DNA from: Hesseltinella vesiculosa
Lineage: Eukaryota; Mucoromycota; Mucoromycetes; Mucorales; Cunninghamellaceae
DNA: 64,000 nucleotides
Reading direction: 5' to 3'
NCBI GenBank assembly: GCA_002104935.1
Contig: MCGT01000034.1
Span: 186,001 to 250,000, forward strand
Every line of letters starts with the position of its first letter. Position 1 is the stretch's first letter. The notes under the pieces were generated by a model, which made no database searches, was not told the DNA's origin, and saw only the letters and a list, made by a program, of their open reading frames with translations. Position numbers and translations under genes: made by a program. Of this stretch, positions 1 to 12,400 are shown piece by piece.

Positions 1-2805
1 GACAGTGATGGTCTGGTTGAGCATGTCGTCTTCGCTTTTTTCCTTGGGTGCGCATCCACGTTTATAGACCTTGGTGATGGACCCTTCCTTGTTGAGTTCG
101 ACGTACTCCATCGCCAGGGCAGTCATCACAGTGAAGAAAATGAAGAACAGCAATACAGCTACAAAATCAATCCAGCGCTGCCAAGTCTATTGAAAAAAGA
201 AAAAAAATAATGAGAATTGAGCTTTCGTCTATTTGTGTGTATGTTCGTTACGGACCTCATAGCCGTAACCGGTGTGGAGGAAATCATCGCCCAGGACAGT
301 GGTTTGGCCAGGGACGGCACCAGGCAGAGCGCAGGTTTGATAGTTCGAGTCGGTGTAAGAGGAGCCATGAGGAACCATGCCAACGACGCTACAGTCAAAA
401 TGCTTTCCGGTCATTTCGTTTGACAAAAGGGCCTTGTAACCGTAGGCCAGAGGGTTGATCCAGTAGATCCAAAACAGCCAGGGGTGCATGTTGCGGTAGG
501 GAACTGGTTGAAAGAGGTTAAAAAATGCCATGCTGAGCCAACGGTAGGAGGGGCTGCTTACTCTGATAACCGGAATACACCAAACAAGCAATCAAGACGA
601 TGGACGACAGTTGTGAGGCAGTAAAAAAGTTGGGAGAGATGGAGCCCCAGAATCGGAAGAACCCATTCATACACATGTTGGTGACAACAAGCACCAGGAA
701 GAATGTGAAGAACTACAAAAAAAAAAAAAAAAAAAAAGTGAGCGAACGCTGGGGGAATTAAAAGGGCGACATACGTTGCCAGCATTGAGAGTAAAGCCCA
801 TCATAAAGTACACGATGAGTTCAAAGATCGCGACTTGGACGAGAGCCAAAGGGATATCAGCAATGACTTGAGCGATGTAAAAGGCAGAGGGATGGTAGAG
901 GGCATAATGCTTATGCTTTTCGAGGACGCGGCGGCCCTGCATAAAGGCAGCAAGTTCAGATTGGGCAATGAGGGCGTTGAAAAGAAGGGAGAACAGGATG
1001 GCACCACCGCGAGAGAATGTACCAGTGCTGTCCAAGGGCAGCATGTAAAAGACAGAAGCCATGATCAGACCCTTGACAATAAGACCACCGTAGCGGGAAA
1101 TCAAGGCGCCTTTGTCACCGGAAATGAGTTGGAATTGGCGAACCGTGAGGGACGTGACTTGTTGATAATAAGTTGAGACAAATGGCGAGCGTTTGGAAGC
1201 ATGCTTTTGATGGGCCTCAACCACTGCTTGACGGAAGTGTTCTGCAGGGTTGCTGGCGTTGATTTTAGCTTCGTAGTCTTCGCGCTCCTTCATCAGAGCA
1301 TTGTGTACATGACTTTCCTTGTACACGCGTTCAAATTGGACCGAGTTGAGAGGGACTTTTTCTTCAAAACCTGGCTTCATTTGACGTTCGTTGGCGTTAC
1401 ACAGACCCGTCAACTATGGAGATAGAAATGAGTTGGGTGGACGAGCAAAGCACAAAAACTTACAAAATCGGGGATGCTCTTGCGTTCAGGGCAATAAAAG
1501 CCTATGTCTTCGAAATAAGACTTGGCAGTAGAGGTAGGACCAAAGTAGATGCAACGACCTTCGTCTAGGACCATGACCTTGTCGAAAAGGTGAAAGATGC
1601 TGTCCGATGCCTGGTACAGGGTGGCAACCGTGGTTTTGTGAAGAATGTCGGTCATGATACGGAGCGACCGAACGTAATCCAATGCAGAGGAAGCATCCAA
1701 ACCACGGGTGGAACAATCCCAACAGTTGATGGAGCTGCGTGTTGTCATTTGTTCGGCAATGGACAGACGCTTGCGTTCACCACCAGAAAGACCACGGACA
1801 AAAGCGTTTCCGACCATGGTGTTCATTTGCTTGGTCAGCCCGAGCATGTTGCCTAGCATGTACAGGACCTTGTTGACGAATTCCTTTCGTGTTTCATCGG
1901 GCAAACGTTTTCCGGGAGTCTTGTTCTTGAGAGCAAACGTCAGTGTTTGTTTCGCAGTCAAAGTTGGGTAACTGTGATGTTGGAAAAAGAGATTAGATCA
2001 TGCTAAAAAAAAAGGGGGGGCTGCATGGTAGCCACTTACTGAAGATCTTCTTCTTCACAATAGGTGACTTCGCCACGATAAAACTTTGAGAATTCTTCAG
2101 CATCAATGCCACCATAAGTCACTTCACCCGTAATGCTTGTGTAAGACTGGAAAAGAAGAAAAGGGTGAGAAAAAAAAAAGATCAGCGGGATTTCATTTTT
2201 TTTTCCTTTACCTTGCGCATATTTGCCAGGACGCGGAGAAGGGTAGTACAGCCAGACCCAGGACGGCCTAGCACGAGAAGCATCTCACCGTCTTTACAAA
2301 AGCCGTCATTGTTTCTTAGAATCGTGAAGTCTTTGCCTTGCTTGCGGCCCCATTTCCAGAACTGGAGAAAATTGGCCAAAACGGTTGCATTGGTGGGGAT
2401 CACTTTCGCGTCGGCTCCGAGGCCTTGGACCACCAAATCCTTCCAGATAAGCCCCATTTGCTTTGGATGGAAACCAGCAGCTTCCGATTGGTCCGTTTGG
2501 TTCTTGAGAAAGTCGGTCAAGTCAAATTCAGGCAGACCTGCTTCGGCTTCGCCAGCCGTCTTGGAAAGCTGTTTGGTCAGCTCCTTGCGCAGATCTTCAT
2601 AGCCTTGCATGGCACTTTCGATGTCGACAGCATTGCCTTCGCGTTCACCATAACCGCCTTCCGTACGATGGGTGTCAGTGCGGGTGACGGTATGTTCATG
2701 CACGGTGTCGTCGTCTGATCCATGCAGGTGGGCCCGGTCGTAGTGATCTTGGTCGCGGTCGACCTTATTGTCATGGGCCAGCCCCTCCAATGATGGCATA
2801 TCCAT
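1..2805 (-). CDS. PDR-type ABC transporter (ABCG), 5' part, cut by window edge
   Basis: This is an ATP-driven plasma-membrane efflux pump of the pleiotropic drug resistance family (Pdr5/Cdr1 type, NBD-TMD order). The N-terminal nucleotide-binding domain shows a PDR-type Walker A, GRPGSGCTTLLR, and the signature LSGGERKRLSIAEQ. The ligand-loop segment WDCSTRGLDASSALD has the usual PDR substitutions. Hydrophobic helices of the first membrane domain follow, then MHPWLFWIYWINPLAYGYKA, typical of the TMD1 end. Exons that join in frame are about 2805-2212, 2146-2040, 1971-1464, 1413-775, 712-562, 503 to about 253, then 189 onward to the edge. The start is the first ATG of a polar N-terminus. The second NBD and TMD lie outside the window. 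Substrate cannot be told from sequence. Confidence 0.93.
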
Positions 2806-4266
2806 ATTGCAAATTTCTTTTTTTTTTTTAATAGATGATTAGAAATGCAAGTAGATGAAAATTGGTATAAAAAAAAAAAAAAGAAAGAGGCAAAAACGGT
2901 TTTTTCTATATTTTTGCTTTTGTGCCAATGAGACCCTTTTATAGAAGAAAAAATCTTCTTGAAGCGAGAGTTCTGCCGCGGAGCCCAAACTCATGGGTAA
3001 ACTACTGCCAATGCGCATTGCGCCCGCCCATCCACATGAGGGACAGCTTCTGGGTTTGAAATGTGACACCCATTGAAATGAGGCTCTCATTTTTGGCATT
3101 GTGCACGTTTCCCAACATGACAACCGTTTGCTTACACACCCGCTTGCTTTCAAATCAATTGCCGTTTCTACCGAAGATTTCGAAGATCCCATCTTCGTAA
3201 ATGCCTCTTTTGAAAAGAGATTCATGCTTGAGCTATCGATTTTTTTTTGAAAACAAAAAAAAAAGAGATCTCTGGATAGACCATATAGCATATCATGGCG
3301 CCTCATTTATATAAACAAAACTGAAACAACCATGCGGCGAGCCGCGTGCTTGGCTGTAAAAAGTTTGCCCGTGTTCTATCTCCGCCCGCCCTTTGGGTTA
3401 CAATGCTTGTGAAGCAAAATGGCTGGAGAACCGTTCCCGAGCAAAGCTGAACCTGACGTTTGCCAAGTTATCCTATGGCATTATCTTACATTTTTATTTC
3501 GAACCTCCTTTTTATGGGAAGAGAATGTATTTCGAGTGGACTTATCAAAAATCGATAGCCGTCTATATGGTTCATCCGAATTCACTGATAGCTCGTTTTC
3601 GATCCTTGTGTCACCATGCTCGAGACATTTTGTTCAGTGTCCTCTTCAGAAGCCCAGCTCGCCTTAGCGATCTGGCAGGCGCTTACTCTTAAATAAATTG
3701 TCGTTATGCTATACGATGAGCATCAGTTACAATTGCACCATTTTTCCGAGACGACGCCAAAAGAAAAAAAAAAGTCGGCGGTCTTTCAGTTCAGCCGGCA
3801 ACGGGCGAAACCGAGCGTGACGCTTGAGACTGAGAAAATAAAAAAAAAAAAAAAAGTCGCGGTCTGAGTGCTGACAGCACGCTGTTTTGAGAGCCCATTT
3901 CGGACATACTCCCTTCTATTCCCAAGACAACCGTGTGGCCGCCACTGCCGTAGACAGCACGTCGCAGACGCCGACGATCTGCTGCGTGCCGTTCGGCGAC
4001 CACAGCGCGCTAAGGATCAAATCCACCGACGCCTGTATTGGCGACCTGCGTTCTTAAGTGGGAACGCCGGTATCCATGTGTAAGAGGAAACTCAACCAGG
4101 TCCTGCTGCTCTCTTCTATGTATGCCAGTTGCGAAACCAGAGCCACATCAAGATCGTGCACAAATGACAGATACGATCACTCCTCCAGGGCGCTTTGCTC
4201 GACAGCGGGCAAGAGAAGATTGCATGCCGGGAGTGTTGCTGCTTCCGCAAGGACACAGGTAGCAAG
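2806..4266. other. gene-poor stretch upstream of the ABC transporter
   Basis: This is presumably the promoter side of the transporter in its first few hundred bases, with A/T homopolymers near 2820-2880 and 3241-3262. A more GC-rich patch at about 3900-4080 has short open frames on both strands (for example plus 3868-4083), but none resembles a known family and no exon pairs join convincingly. I see no supported gene here. Confidence 0.4.
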
Positions 4267-4560
4267 GATCGCTTGCGCATACACCCTCTCTGACCTACCT
4301 ATTTTGCCTTTTCTTCTGCTTACAAGCCCACTACCTCTCCTGGCCATATCTCCTCAGCCAGACATTGCGCAGCCCTGCTAAAACTATGAATTTACTCATT
4401 CATCATGCCTCTACATTGACCAGTTACACATTCGTTTTTTCCTCTGTCATTCGCTTACTCTGCCATTTTTTCTGTCGGCCTTTCCTTTCCAAATCGGGGA
4501 ACTGTACCTATCACTCGTCCTTATGGCTAAAGCTTGCAAATTTTTATTTTTCTGGTCTTG
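4267..4560 (+). repeat. diverged third copy of the fold-back element arm
   Basis: The stretch beginning CGCTTGCGCATAC and running through GGCCATATCTCCTCAGCC to CTAAAGCTTGCAAATTTT parallels the right arm of the neighbouring fold-back element (about 5970-6265). Block order is the same, with many substitutions. It is therefore an older, single-arm member of the same repeat family in the same orientation as the right arm. No intact coding frame is shared, so the similarity is at DNA level. Confidence 0.6.
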
Positions 4561-4904
4561 TCTCTGATTGAACGAGGAGGTTCAGAAAATTCACGAGATG
4601 AGCATTACACAAGGCTTGAAATCGCCCAATAAAATGCATTTTATGTTTTGAAGCACTCTCTAACTTCACCCAAGCCTGGATGTAAAATGGATTTCCGTCG
4701 TCATTTGGTGGCTGCCCAGGTATTTCTTTGAGAGGTGAAAAAAATATTTTTGACCAGCGACCCAATCGAACAAACCGCTGAAATTTTCTAGTGCGCGAGC
4801 AAAATCAAGTGTGTGAGAAGTCATTTTAAGTGCATGCTTTGTAATAGCATGGAAATTTGGGATGAATCCATTTAGATCAATTCTGCATTGTGATTTTTGA
4901 TCAG

Positions 4905-6655
4905 ATGGCCTCCGGGGCTGGTTCCCTGATGAAAATGGCCGATTTTTTTTCATTTTTTAAGCTGGTGGAAGATGTCTTCATCAATCAACGCGGATTTTCA
5001 GAATCATCATCATTCATTGGTTTGGGTATTTTTGCATCATTGCACATTGACCCGATCACCCAAAAGTGCCGTGCAGTGTTTGCTTTTTTTTTTTTTACGA
5101 CAAAGGGTGTGAAGAAAAAATTGCTGAGCAGGTTTTTTATTGGCGGACCGCTTGGTTGAGCTTTGACCTGGTGGCCAAGCCTAGAATTGTAAAAACATCG
5201 ACTATTTGATCAAGGACAGCTAATGACTTTTCTTTGACACTACCAATAGAAGATATATTTTGTAGGTGCCAGCCCAATTTACAGATCGATTGAATTACAA
5301 TTGCAAGCTTTCACCCATGACGACGGGTAAAAGGTGCAATTCCCGATTTGGAAGAAAAGGGTCAATACAAAAAAATAGCAGAGTGAGCGAATGGCGAGAG
5401 GTAAAACGGATTGTATGGCTGGTCAACACAAAGGCAGGGAGAATGAGAAAATGCATAGCTTTACGAGAATTGTACAATGAGTGGTTAAGGAGATATGGCT
5501 AGGAAAGTTTATGGGCTTGTAAGCGGAGTAAAATCAAAGGAGGTTGGTCAGAGAAGGCGTGTGCCAGAGTTTGTGCGCAAACTTGATGTGGTTCTTGTTT
5601 CGTAAAAGCTTGATGTTTGGGCAACGATATCATTACCATCCCTAAAGCGACGGATGATTATCTGACTTACGATCACCCCTCTCGCTTTGTCTAGGATGTC
5701 GTCAGGATCCTGTCGTTGATGAGCTGCGCAACTCTTTGTGTCAAAGTTGAATATAAATGTTCCATTCATTTGCTCGAAGGTGAAATACATGTGTCATGAC
5801 GTCAAACTCGGTTCGATCTCAAAAGATTGCCGCCAGACAGCGACACCGTGTAAAAAAAAAACCAGGACGCTTTTAACCTACCTCTTTTTCCCCTCATCAG
5901 TGATTCATCAACAGACACTGTGCCAATGTTCGCGGTAGCAACCACACGGTTTTCACTTCATTTGCCAAGCGTCACTTGCGCATAAACTGTGCCATGTCCC
6001 TTCACTGATCTACCTACTTTGGCCTTTTTCCGCTACAGGCCCACAGACTTTCCTAGCCATATCTCCTTAACCACTCATTGTACAACTCTCGTAAAGCTAT
6101 GCATTTTCTCATTCTCCCTGCCTTTGTGTTGACCAGCCATACAATCCGTTTTACCTCTCGCCATTCGCTCACTCTGCTATTTTTTTGAATTGACCTTTTT
6201 CTTCCAAATCGGGAATTGCACCTTTTACCCGTCGTCATGGGTGAAAGCTTGCAATTGTAATTCAATCGATCTGTAAATTGGGCTGGCACCTACAAAATAT
6301 ATCTTCTATTGGTAGTGTCAAAGAAAAGTCATTAGCTGTCCTTGATCAAATAGTCGATGTTTTTACAATTCTAGGCTTGGCCACCAGGTCAAACCCTGCA
6401 CACCCTTTGTCGTAAAAAAACAAAAAAAAAAAAAAAAAGCAAACACTGCACAGCACTTTTGGGTGATCAGATCGACGTGAAATTATTCAAACATGCGCAA
6501 CCCAATGAACATTGATGATCCTGAAAAAATGACGTTGATTGATGAGGATCGTTCAGCCAACTTTTAATCACTTCCGTTTTGAGTCTTCCGATTCACCAGC
6601 TTAAAAAATGACAAAATCGGCCAATTTCGTCAGGGGGTCCCCAAGCGATCTGATC
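4905..6655. mobile_element. fold-back element with long inverted arms (non-autonomous)
   Basis: Two inverted arms of roughly 600-670 bases (about 4905-5575 and 5975-6655) face each other around a unique spacer of about 400 bases. The inner part is nearly identical: the 78-codon frame at plus 5266-5502 recurs at minus 6289-6053 with one residue changed, although neither frame looks like a real protein. The outer roughly 200 bases of each arm are more diverged and contain the dispersed-repeat core GATCACCCAAAAGTGC. The left arm carries about 45 extra bases near 5115-5160. No transposase is present, so this looks like a fold-back or MITE-like derivative mobilised in trans (inference). Confidence 0.7.
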
Positions 6656-7311
6656 ACGCGTATTTGTCGAACTTTTTTTTTTTTTTTTTTTTTTTTTTAC
6701 CTCTGCCCACATTCAAATCTCTTTGTAGGATCGACGACGAATATTTCAACGATTTGCATTCAGCAATTTCTTCCTTAAAACATTATTTCCACATAACCAA
6801 CACTTCCATTCCAACGGTCAACCCCACACTTGAAACTTCACCTTCTAGTTTTAACTCCCTTCTACGTCACCTTCACAGTATGAGGCATAAATCAGATCGA
6901 CATTGTGTAGATATTTTTTTCGCTCAAAACAGCTGAAGAATTTCGGTAACACAATAGCTTGAGAGCCCTTTTACTCTGTTAGTTTTAATGCTTTTCATAC
7001 CCTCTGTATGCCTATGGATAGCCTTGGTTCTAATCCTTAAAATGAAACCAAGAACGCCTTGTCGATTTATCGTAGGAAACAGCAGCGGATCGTCCAAAAT
7101 ACATGAACAACGCGATGGGAAAAAAGAGACAAAAAAAAAAAAGGGGGTTTGAAACTACGCAATCAATGATCGATCCTCGGGACAAAATGATTTCCAATTT
7201 GTGGCCATTGGCAAGCGAGTCACTTCACGAAGTAGTTAGATGCAAACGTTTTTTATTCCATTTCTGTTGAAAAAGTTTAAGAATCTCGACAACACAGCGT
7301 TGAAAGAGCAT
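6656..7311. other. intergenic, T-rich, no supported gene
   Basis: A run of about 25 T at 6674-6699 is followed by a short open stretch to 6936 that could be a decayed exon after an acceptor-like TTTGTAG, but it matches nothing I know. A poly-A run occurs at 7131-7142. No gene is called. Confidence 0.35.
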
Positions 7312-8206
7312 TTTCTCTTTCTCTTTTTCTTCAGGTTTACCCTACTTACTGCTGCGTGTCTCCGTGCTTTTTTTTATTGCGATGCTTTTCCTGTTTGCCG
7401 CTATTATCGTCCCTGTGCTCATTATCAGCAAGTATTGGCACACAACCATCGAGCTCCTGCGTTTAGCTCCCTATGCATCGCGATGCCAGGTGAGGTGTGC
7501 GCGGCGGCGGCAGCAGCGAGTTGGGCGTCGGCACTTGGGATGGCGGCGCGCAGGCAGTGATGGCAGGTGCAGGCGTGGCAGGCTCAGATTCTGCGAAGCA
7601 GCAGATCGCATGCGCAGCCAACGACAGTACGATCTTCGAAATCCACACCAAGGCAAGTGTGGCGACGAGAAGCACCAGACAACACCGTACCGCAGCAGAA
7701 AGGCAGACCAAAACCAACCTTGCTGACCACAAGGACAGCCACAAAGGCAGCAGTCAAAGCCAGGTGCCAGCTTTGGTGGAACAGCACCAGAGGAACGGCC
7801 AAGCAGTCGACGGGCCACGAGGACAGCACCATCCTTGATCTTGCCACAAAGATCAAATCGTAAGGCACCCCAGCCAAAAACGTAGAAAGCCATGAAGGCA
7901 GCCATGCCGCAAAGGGCAAGCGCAAAATCGCTGGCAAAACTGTCGCTGACTTTACCCACGATGGCCAGTGGGGAAGGAAGAGATGTAGTGGTGGCATCAA
8001 TGAGGGCGAGTGCAGGTGGAGGGGTGATGGTCGGGGTGAAAGCATAATGAGCTAGGCGCAGGAGCTCGATGGTTGTGTGCCAATACTTGCTGATAATTAG
8101 CACAGGGACGATAATAGCGGCAAACAGGAAAAGCATCGCAAAAAAAAAGCACGGAGACACGCAGCAGTAAGTAGGGTAAACCTGAAGAAAAAGAGAAAGA
8201 GAAAGA
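7312..8206. repeat. inverted repeat, arms 7312-7476 and 8043-8206
   Basis: About 160 bases containing TTCTTCAGGTTTACCCTAC and CTTTTCCTGTTTGCCGCTA occur on the plus strand at the left and, almost unchanged, on the minus strand at the right. The right arm forms the 5' end of a decayed membrane-protein reading frame. The left arm is an inverted copy of that 5' end, placed beyond the gene's 3' end, so the locus could fold into a hairpin with a loop of about 570 bases. Confidence 0.75.
7471..8140 (-). pseudogene. decayed multi-pass membrane protein gene
   Basis: The frame opening near 8140 starts with MLFLFAAIIVPVLIISKYW, a membrane helix, and continues to a second hydrophobic block, ALALCGMAAFMAFYVFGWGA. 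Coding character then moves to a second frame (LALTAAFVAVLVVSKVGF, about 7725-7780) and to a third (LVLLVATLALVWISKIVLSL, about 7630-7690), ending in a Pro/Ala-rich tail. The abrupt frame changes without visible splice sites suggest two frameshifts. I do not recognise the family. An alternative is an intron structure I failed to see. Confidence 0.35.
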
Positions 8207-8239
8207 GGAGAAGCAAGTATGGAAAGATGATGCACATGG

Positions 8240-8830
8240 CACGGGAGAGATGATAAAAATCGGTCATTGTCCTCAGGGGGACCCACCCCCCTGGACCGTC
8301 TGATAAAAAACCACATCGAAAAATTGGTCCAAATAGTTTTTTTTTTTTTTTGCAATACTGCAATGCTCTGCAGTCTTTCAATGTTTGTAATTGAAGAATA
8401 TCTTTCAAGAAGCATTATCATTACGTTTATTTGAAAATATAAGAGATGCCTTGTTCAATGAATGGCAAAAGCAGAGCTCTATTGTGCAAGTGTTTGCGGT
8501 TTTTTTTCTTCAAAAGAGTACGAGGCACTTTTGGGTGATCCGATCGCACTTTTGGGTGATCTGATCGATGTGAAATGTAGTAAATGATAAAGCGAACAAG
8601 CGATAGCTTGTATGATGGGTTGGCAGCTGTCCAATTATACAAGCGCCGGTACTTGCCCAGCCGATCTCCGTCGCCATTACCTGATCAGGAAGCAGATGAT
8701 GACCAACTAGCATCGCCACCACCCGCTAAATCAGTAACCCCACCGCCCGCGATTGATGAAGAACGCTCTCCAACCCACCAGCTAAAACAATGGAAAAATC
8801 AGCCATTTTTTGTCAGCCTTTCGCTATCGT
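8240..8830. repeat. cluster of dispersed-repeat copies
   Basis: A terminal block like that of the fold-back element, AAAAATCGGTCATTGTCC followed by a CAGGGGGACCC run, lies at about 8254-8285. A second copy begins with two GCACTTTTGGGTGATC-type cores in direct repeat (8525-8568) and ends near 8830 with GGAAAAATCAGCCATTTTTT. Both are in the same orientation as the right arm of the 4905-6655 element. The open frame at 8584-8830 lies inside repeat sequence and I do not call it a gene. Confidence 0.55.
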
Positions 8831-9451
8831 TTTTTTTTACCGATTCCCAGTTTTGTCCAGCTCTCTGTAGCATGTCTCCACTTTGTCTAATGCTCTTTAT
8901 CAAATCTTCTCTACATATCAGCACTCAATCAGTTCATTATAAACCTGAAAGATACTGCAGCAACGGTAGTTGTTCCCACTTCTCCAAATTTGCAAATACG
9001 ATTAAAAAAGAACTGTCGCTCTACCTGTTTTTCTCAACGCGTGGTCGCTTTCGTTAGATTGTATCGCTCGCCTTTTCTCTCTCTCTCTCTCTCGCAATGA
9101 TTCTCTGTTTTTGCCATGGAACATACCTTTCTTGAATTGCTTTTACCACACTTGCTGACTGCTGCCGATCAACTTTGTGGTTTTTCAGCCCCCTTTGAGT
9201 ATCGTGGTACTGTAATTCCCTATTTTTAAAAAGGGAAAGGGGTGCCCTTGTTGATTTGGTAAAACCTACAGCAAATTCAAGAAACCGAATGGCCAACAAC
9301 TGGTCTCAATGTACTGAATGGAAAAGCTAAAAGTCTAGAAAGTGCACTCCTGAGTGGGCCGTCATTGTCCAGCAGTACGGGACGGGTGTGAAAACAAAAG
9401 AGGGAACCAGCAGGATCAATGAATTTTTTTATGGCGACAGCTGCAACAGAA
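8831..9451. other. intergenic, no supported gene
   Basis: A short CT microsatellite lies at about 9074-9093. The remainder has only short open frames without family resemblance. Its right end is the 3' flank of the SCC2-like gene. Confidence 0.4.
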
Positions 9452-12400
9452 TTATTCAGGGCTGGCTGTCAAATCGGTCCAATGAATATCTGGGATATCT
9501 ACAAGCGCGGCAGGCTTAGCTTTGGAAGCTCGAAGAGGATCATACAGCTGAATGTCCCTGTTAAGAAAAAGAATTAGGTGGATAAGCCGGCTCTCAACGG
9601 GACTTCGCAATGTTTACCTGTCTGTGATGCTGTACAGTTGAACGAGGGTGGTACGGATGCGTATGAGGATAGCTAGAGCACGAGCAGCTGGCGTAGACAT
9701 GGACGCTACTCGGAGGGCCATTTCTTGTTCTTCGGCATCGTGCGCACAACTGTCGTCGTGGTCTGCCGGCATGTCGCTGCTGGATTCCAAGGACAGCCAG
9801 TCCATAACACTGTTGGTCATGGCGAGACGATCAATGGCGTGTAGCACACACAGGATTTCATCAACCATGGCATAGGGCATCGTGACGAGATTGTCGGCCA
9901 AGAACGCCAGATAAGCCAGGTCAACGTGCTCATTGTCCTCCACCGCAAAGGGCTTGACCAAATTCGATAAAAAGTCCATGCGCCATTTCTTCTTTTCATT
10001 GACCAACTTGAACAGGGTAGTGAGCAAGGCTTCTTTGGTCAGGTCCCCACCTCGGTTGCCGTAACCTAACGAGCATGCATGGAAGAATAAGCATATGTAT
10101 TAAATCTGCTGTCCGCCAGCTATTTTTTTTTTTTTTACCGCGAGGATCATTGCCCTGGACAAGTTTCTGGTAGGTGTAGGCAGCTTCAAAGGCCTTGCTG
10201 AGTTGCGTGTACAGAATCGAGCCAAACTTGTTGTGAATGTATTGGTGTAGATAATAAGCCTTGCTGCAAAGGAGGGGATCGTCGCTGGTCTCGGCAGCCA
10301 CAATGGCAGGCATACACTGGTTGCCGAAAAGATGGTCAGTCGCCCATTGTTTTTCCTAATTCAACATCCGAGACCTACCAAAGCGGGATGAGCAAGTCCT
10401 TGATTAATAACAGCACTGATCACGTCAAAAACGATCACTCGGAGGTCATTGTCGGGTGACAGGCAGTGCTCCAATAGATTCGGCAAGTACCGTTGCATCA
10501 AGGTGCCGTTGACCCTGCCGACGAAAAGAAATTGCCTGAGTTCCCGGTGACTTTCACAACGAATGTCTTACCCCAGCTCAGCGAATTCCTCCGTGTTGCC
10601 CAGTAATGTTTGGACATCAATCACTTTTTCGTACAGCTTCTCGCCATCATCTGGAGGAGTCAAAGAAAAAACCAAGAGGGGGGAGTTGAGCATCGCTGCA
10701 ACATGCCCTTTTTTTTTTTTACCTTGCGCTTTTTTCTCCAAACGAGCTTCTTCTGCCTTCAGGAATCGGTTCAAGACGTGCATCAGCTCCACTTTCATGG
10801 CAGTGTCATCAGTGGAAAAAAGTTGATCCAGCAAGGTAATGTTGTCGGAGGACAGGATAAACGTGGGATGCGAGACAAAAACATGACCTAAAACAAAAAA
10901 AAAAAAAAGTGAGCTATGCTAAGCTGGTTTCTGTTTTGCCATGAGGCTGGTTACCCAGGGCTTCAACAGCTCTGCGTTTGATAGCTTGGCTTGCACAAGG
11001 ATGTTGAAAGAAAAAGCACAAAACTTGCTGAACATAGCCGGCAACAGTCCCCTAGAAAGAAAACAAAGACCGTTCGTCAGTCGACTCAGCTTTGGCGCTA
11101 CCTTTGCACGACTTACGTTTTTTGTCCATTTGGCCAGGTCCGAGCCGTAAGCGATTTGGACAGGTTTGGCCTCAAAATCAAAATGTTCGCAGAGCATGGC
11201 AGAGATCAGCATAGCCTTGATGGTCTTCATCGGCTTTTCCAGCGGCTGGCCCTGCTGCAGTTTGAGCTGGTCTTGCTTGAGAGTGGCAAGGCAAGAGCCG
11301 AGTGTCTTGATGACGAGTTGGTAGCGATGAGACACCGAGGATACCAATGCGCAAAAGCAGGAGGCAGCGTCGTCAATGACTTGTGGTGGGCATTTGGCAA
11401 GCACTTGCAGCAGAGCACTCTCGACCATTTTGGAAAATTCCACATCGCTCTTCTTGCTCCGAGGAAGGATATCGTGGTACAGAACCATTACATATTGCGC
11501 AATGGTCCAGTCGTCCTGTTGAAGCCAGACATGGGGGGAAAAAGGTGAGCCAACAAAGGAGGTTAGTTTTGGTCCGGCTTACCGAAGAAGCTACGCCCAA
11601 ATATGGCAGCAGAGTGGAGATTTGGGTGTCATGCAAGAGATCTGGGCAGGGTTTGGTAAAGGCGTGGATGACGGTCATACAGTGGATTACTTGTGGCACA
11701 TCACCAGCTTCGTCCAAGGCCAAGAGCTCCTCAAAGAGGGCATCGACAATCCACTGGAATGCTTTCCGGTAAGAAGCCAATTGCTTGGGGTCAGCTTGAT
11801 GGACGGTCTAAGTATGAAAGGAAGAGAAAGGTGAGTGCCACTTCAAAGTACCGGGAATTTTTTTGGTGTACCTTTTCGACAAAACTGGCCATCAGGCCAA
11901 GCTGGCCATTGCTGTGAGTGTCAATGTGGGCGACAATAGACCGGAAGATGTTGGTGATGCTGGTGATTTGCAGCTTGGTAGCGCGGGGAGCATATCGGAA
12001 CGAGGGCACAACATCGCCTTTGAGCAGATCATGGAATGGTTGAAACAAGACTTGCTGAGCCATTTTCAAGGCAAGTTTTTGAATCGCCAGTTCATTGTCG
12101 TCGATGCGCTGCAGCAGTTTGGCAGCAATGTCGATCTTGATCTCCATCGATTCGGTTTTGACATACATGCTCGGCAACAGTTTGACGATCCGCTTTCGTA
12201 CATTAGGTGCTGTGTCCTACATGGCGATAAATGGGGTGAGCAAGAAGAAACAGGAGTAAAAAGAGCTTACGTTGACTTTGGCACTGACAAGCTCATACAT
12301 TTTCACCGGAATGTCTTGCTGATGGGCTAGGTGTTTGGCAAGGACGTCAACAGAAGCATCACGCACCGAAGGAGAAGCGTCGTACAGTTTTCGCAAGATA

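Noticed and set aside
3868..4083. Open frame in a GC-rich patch as a gene
   Set aside because: No family resemblance, no splice partners, and frames open on both strands; compositional openness is enough to explain it.
5266..6289. Two identical 78-codon frames as a duplicated gene
   Set aside because: They are the same DNA in two inverted arms, lie in non-coding repeat sequence, and the diverged third copy does not keep the frame.
8584..8830. Pro/Ser-rich frame as a small gene
   Set aside because: It lies inside a dispersed-repeat copy and ends in the repeat's terminal block.
9074..9093. CT repeat as a regulatory element
   Set aside because: A short microsatellite at the 3' side of SCC2, with no nearby start codon to regulate.
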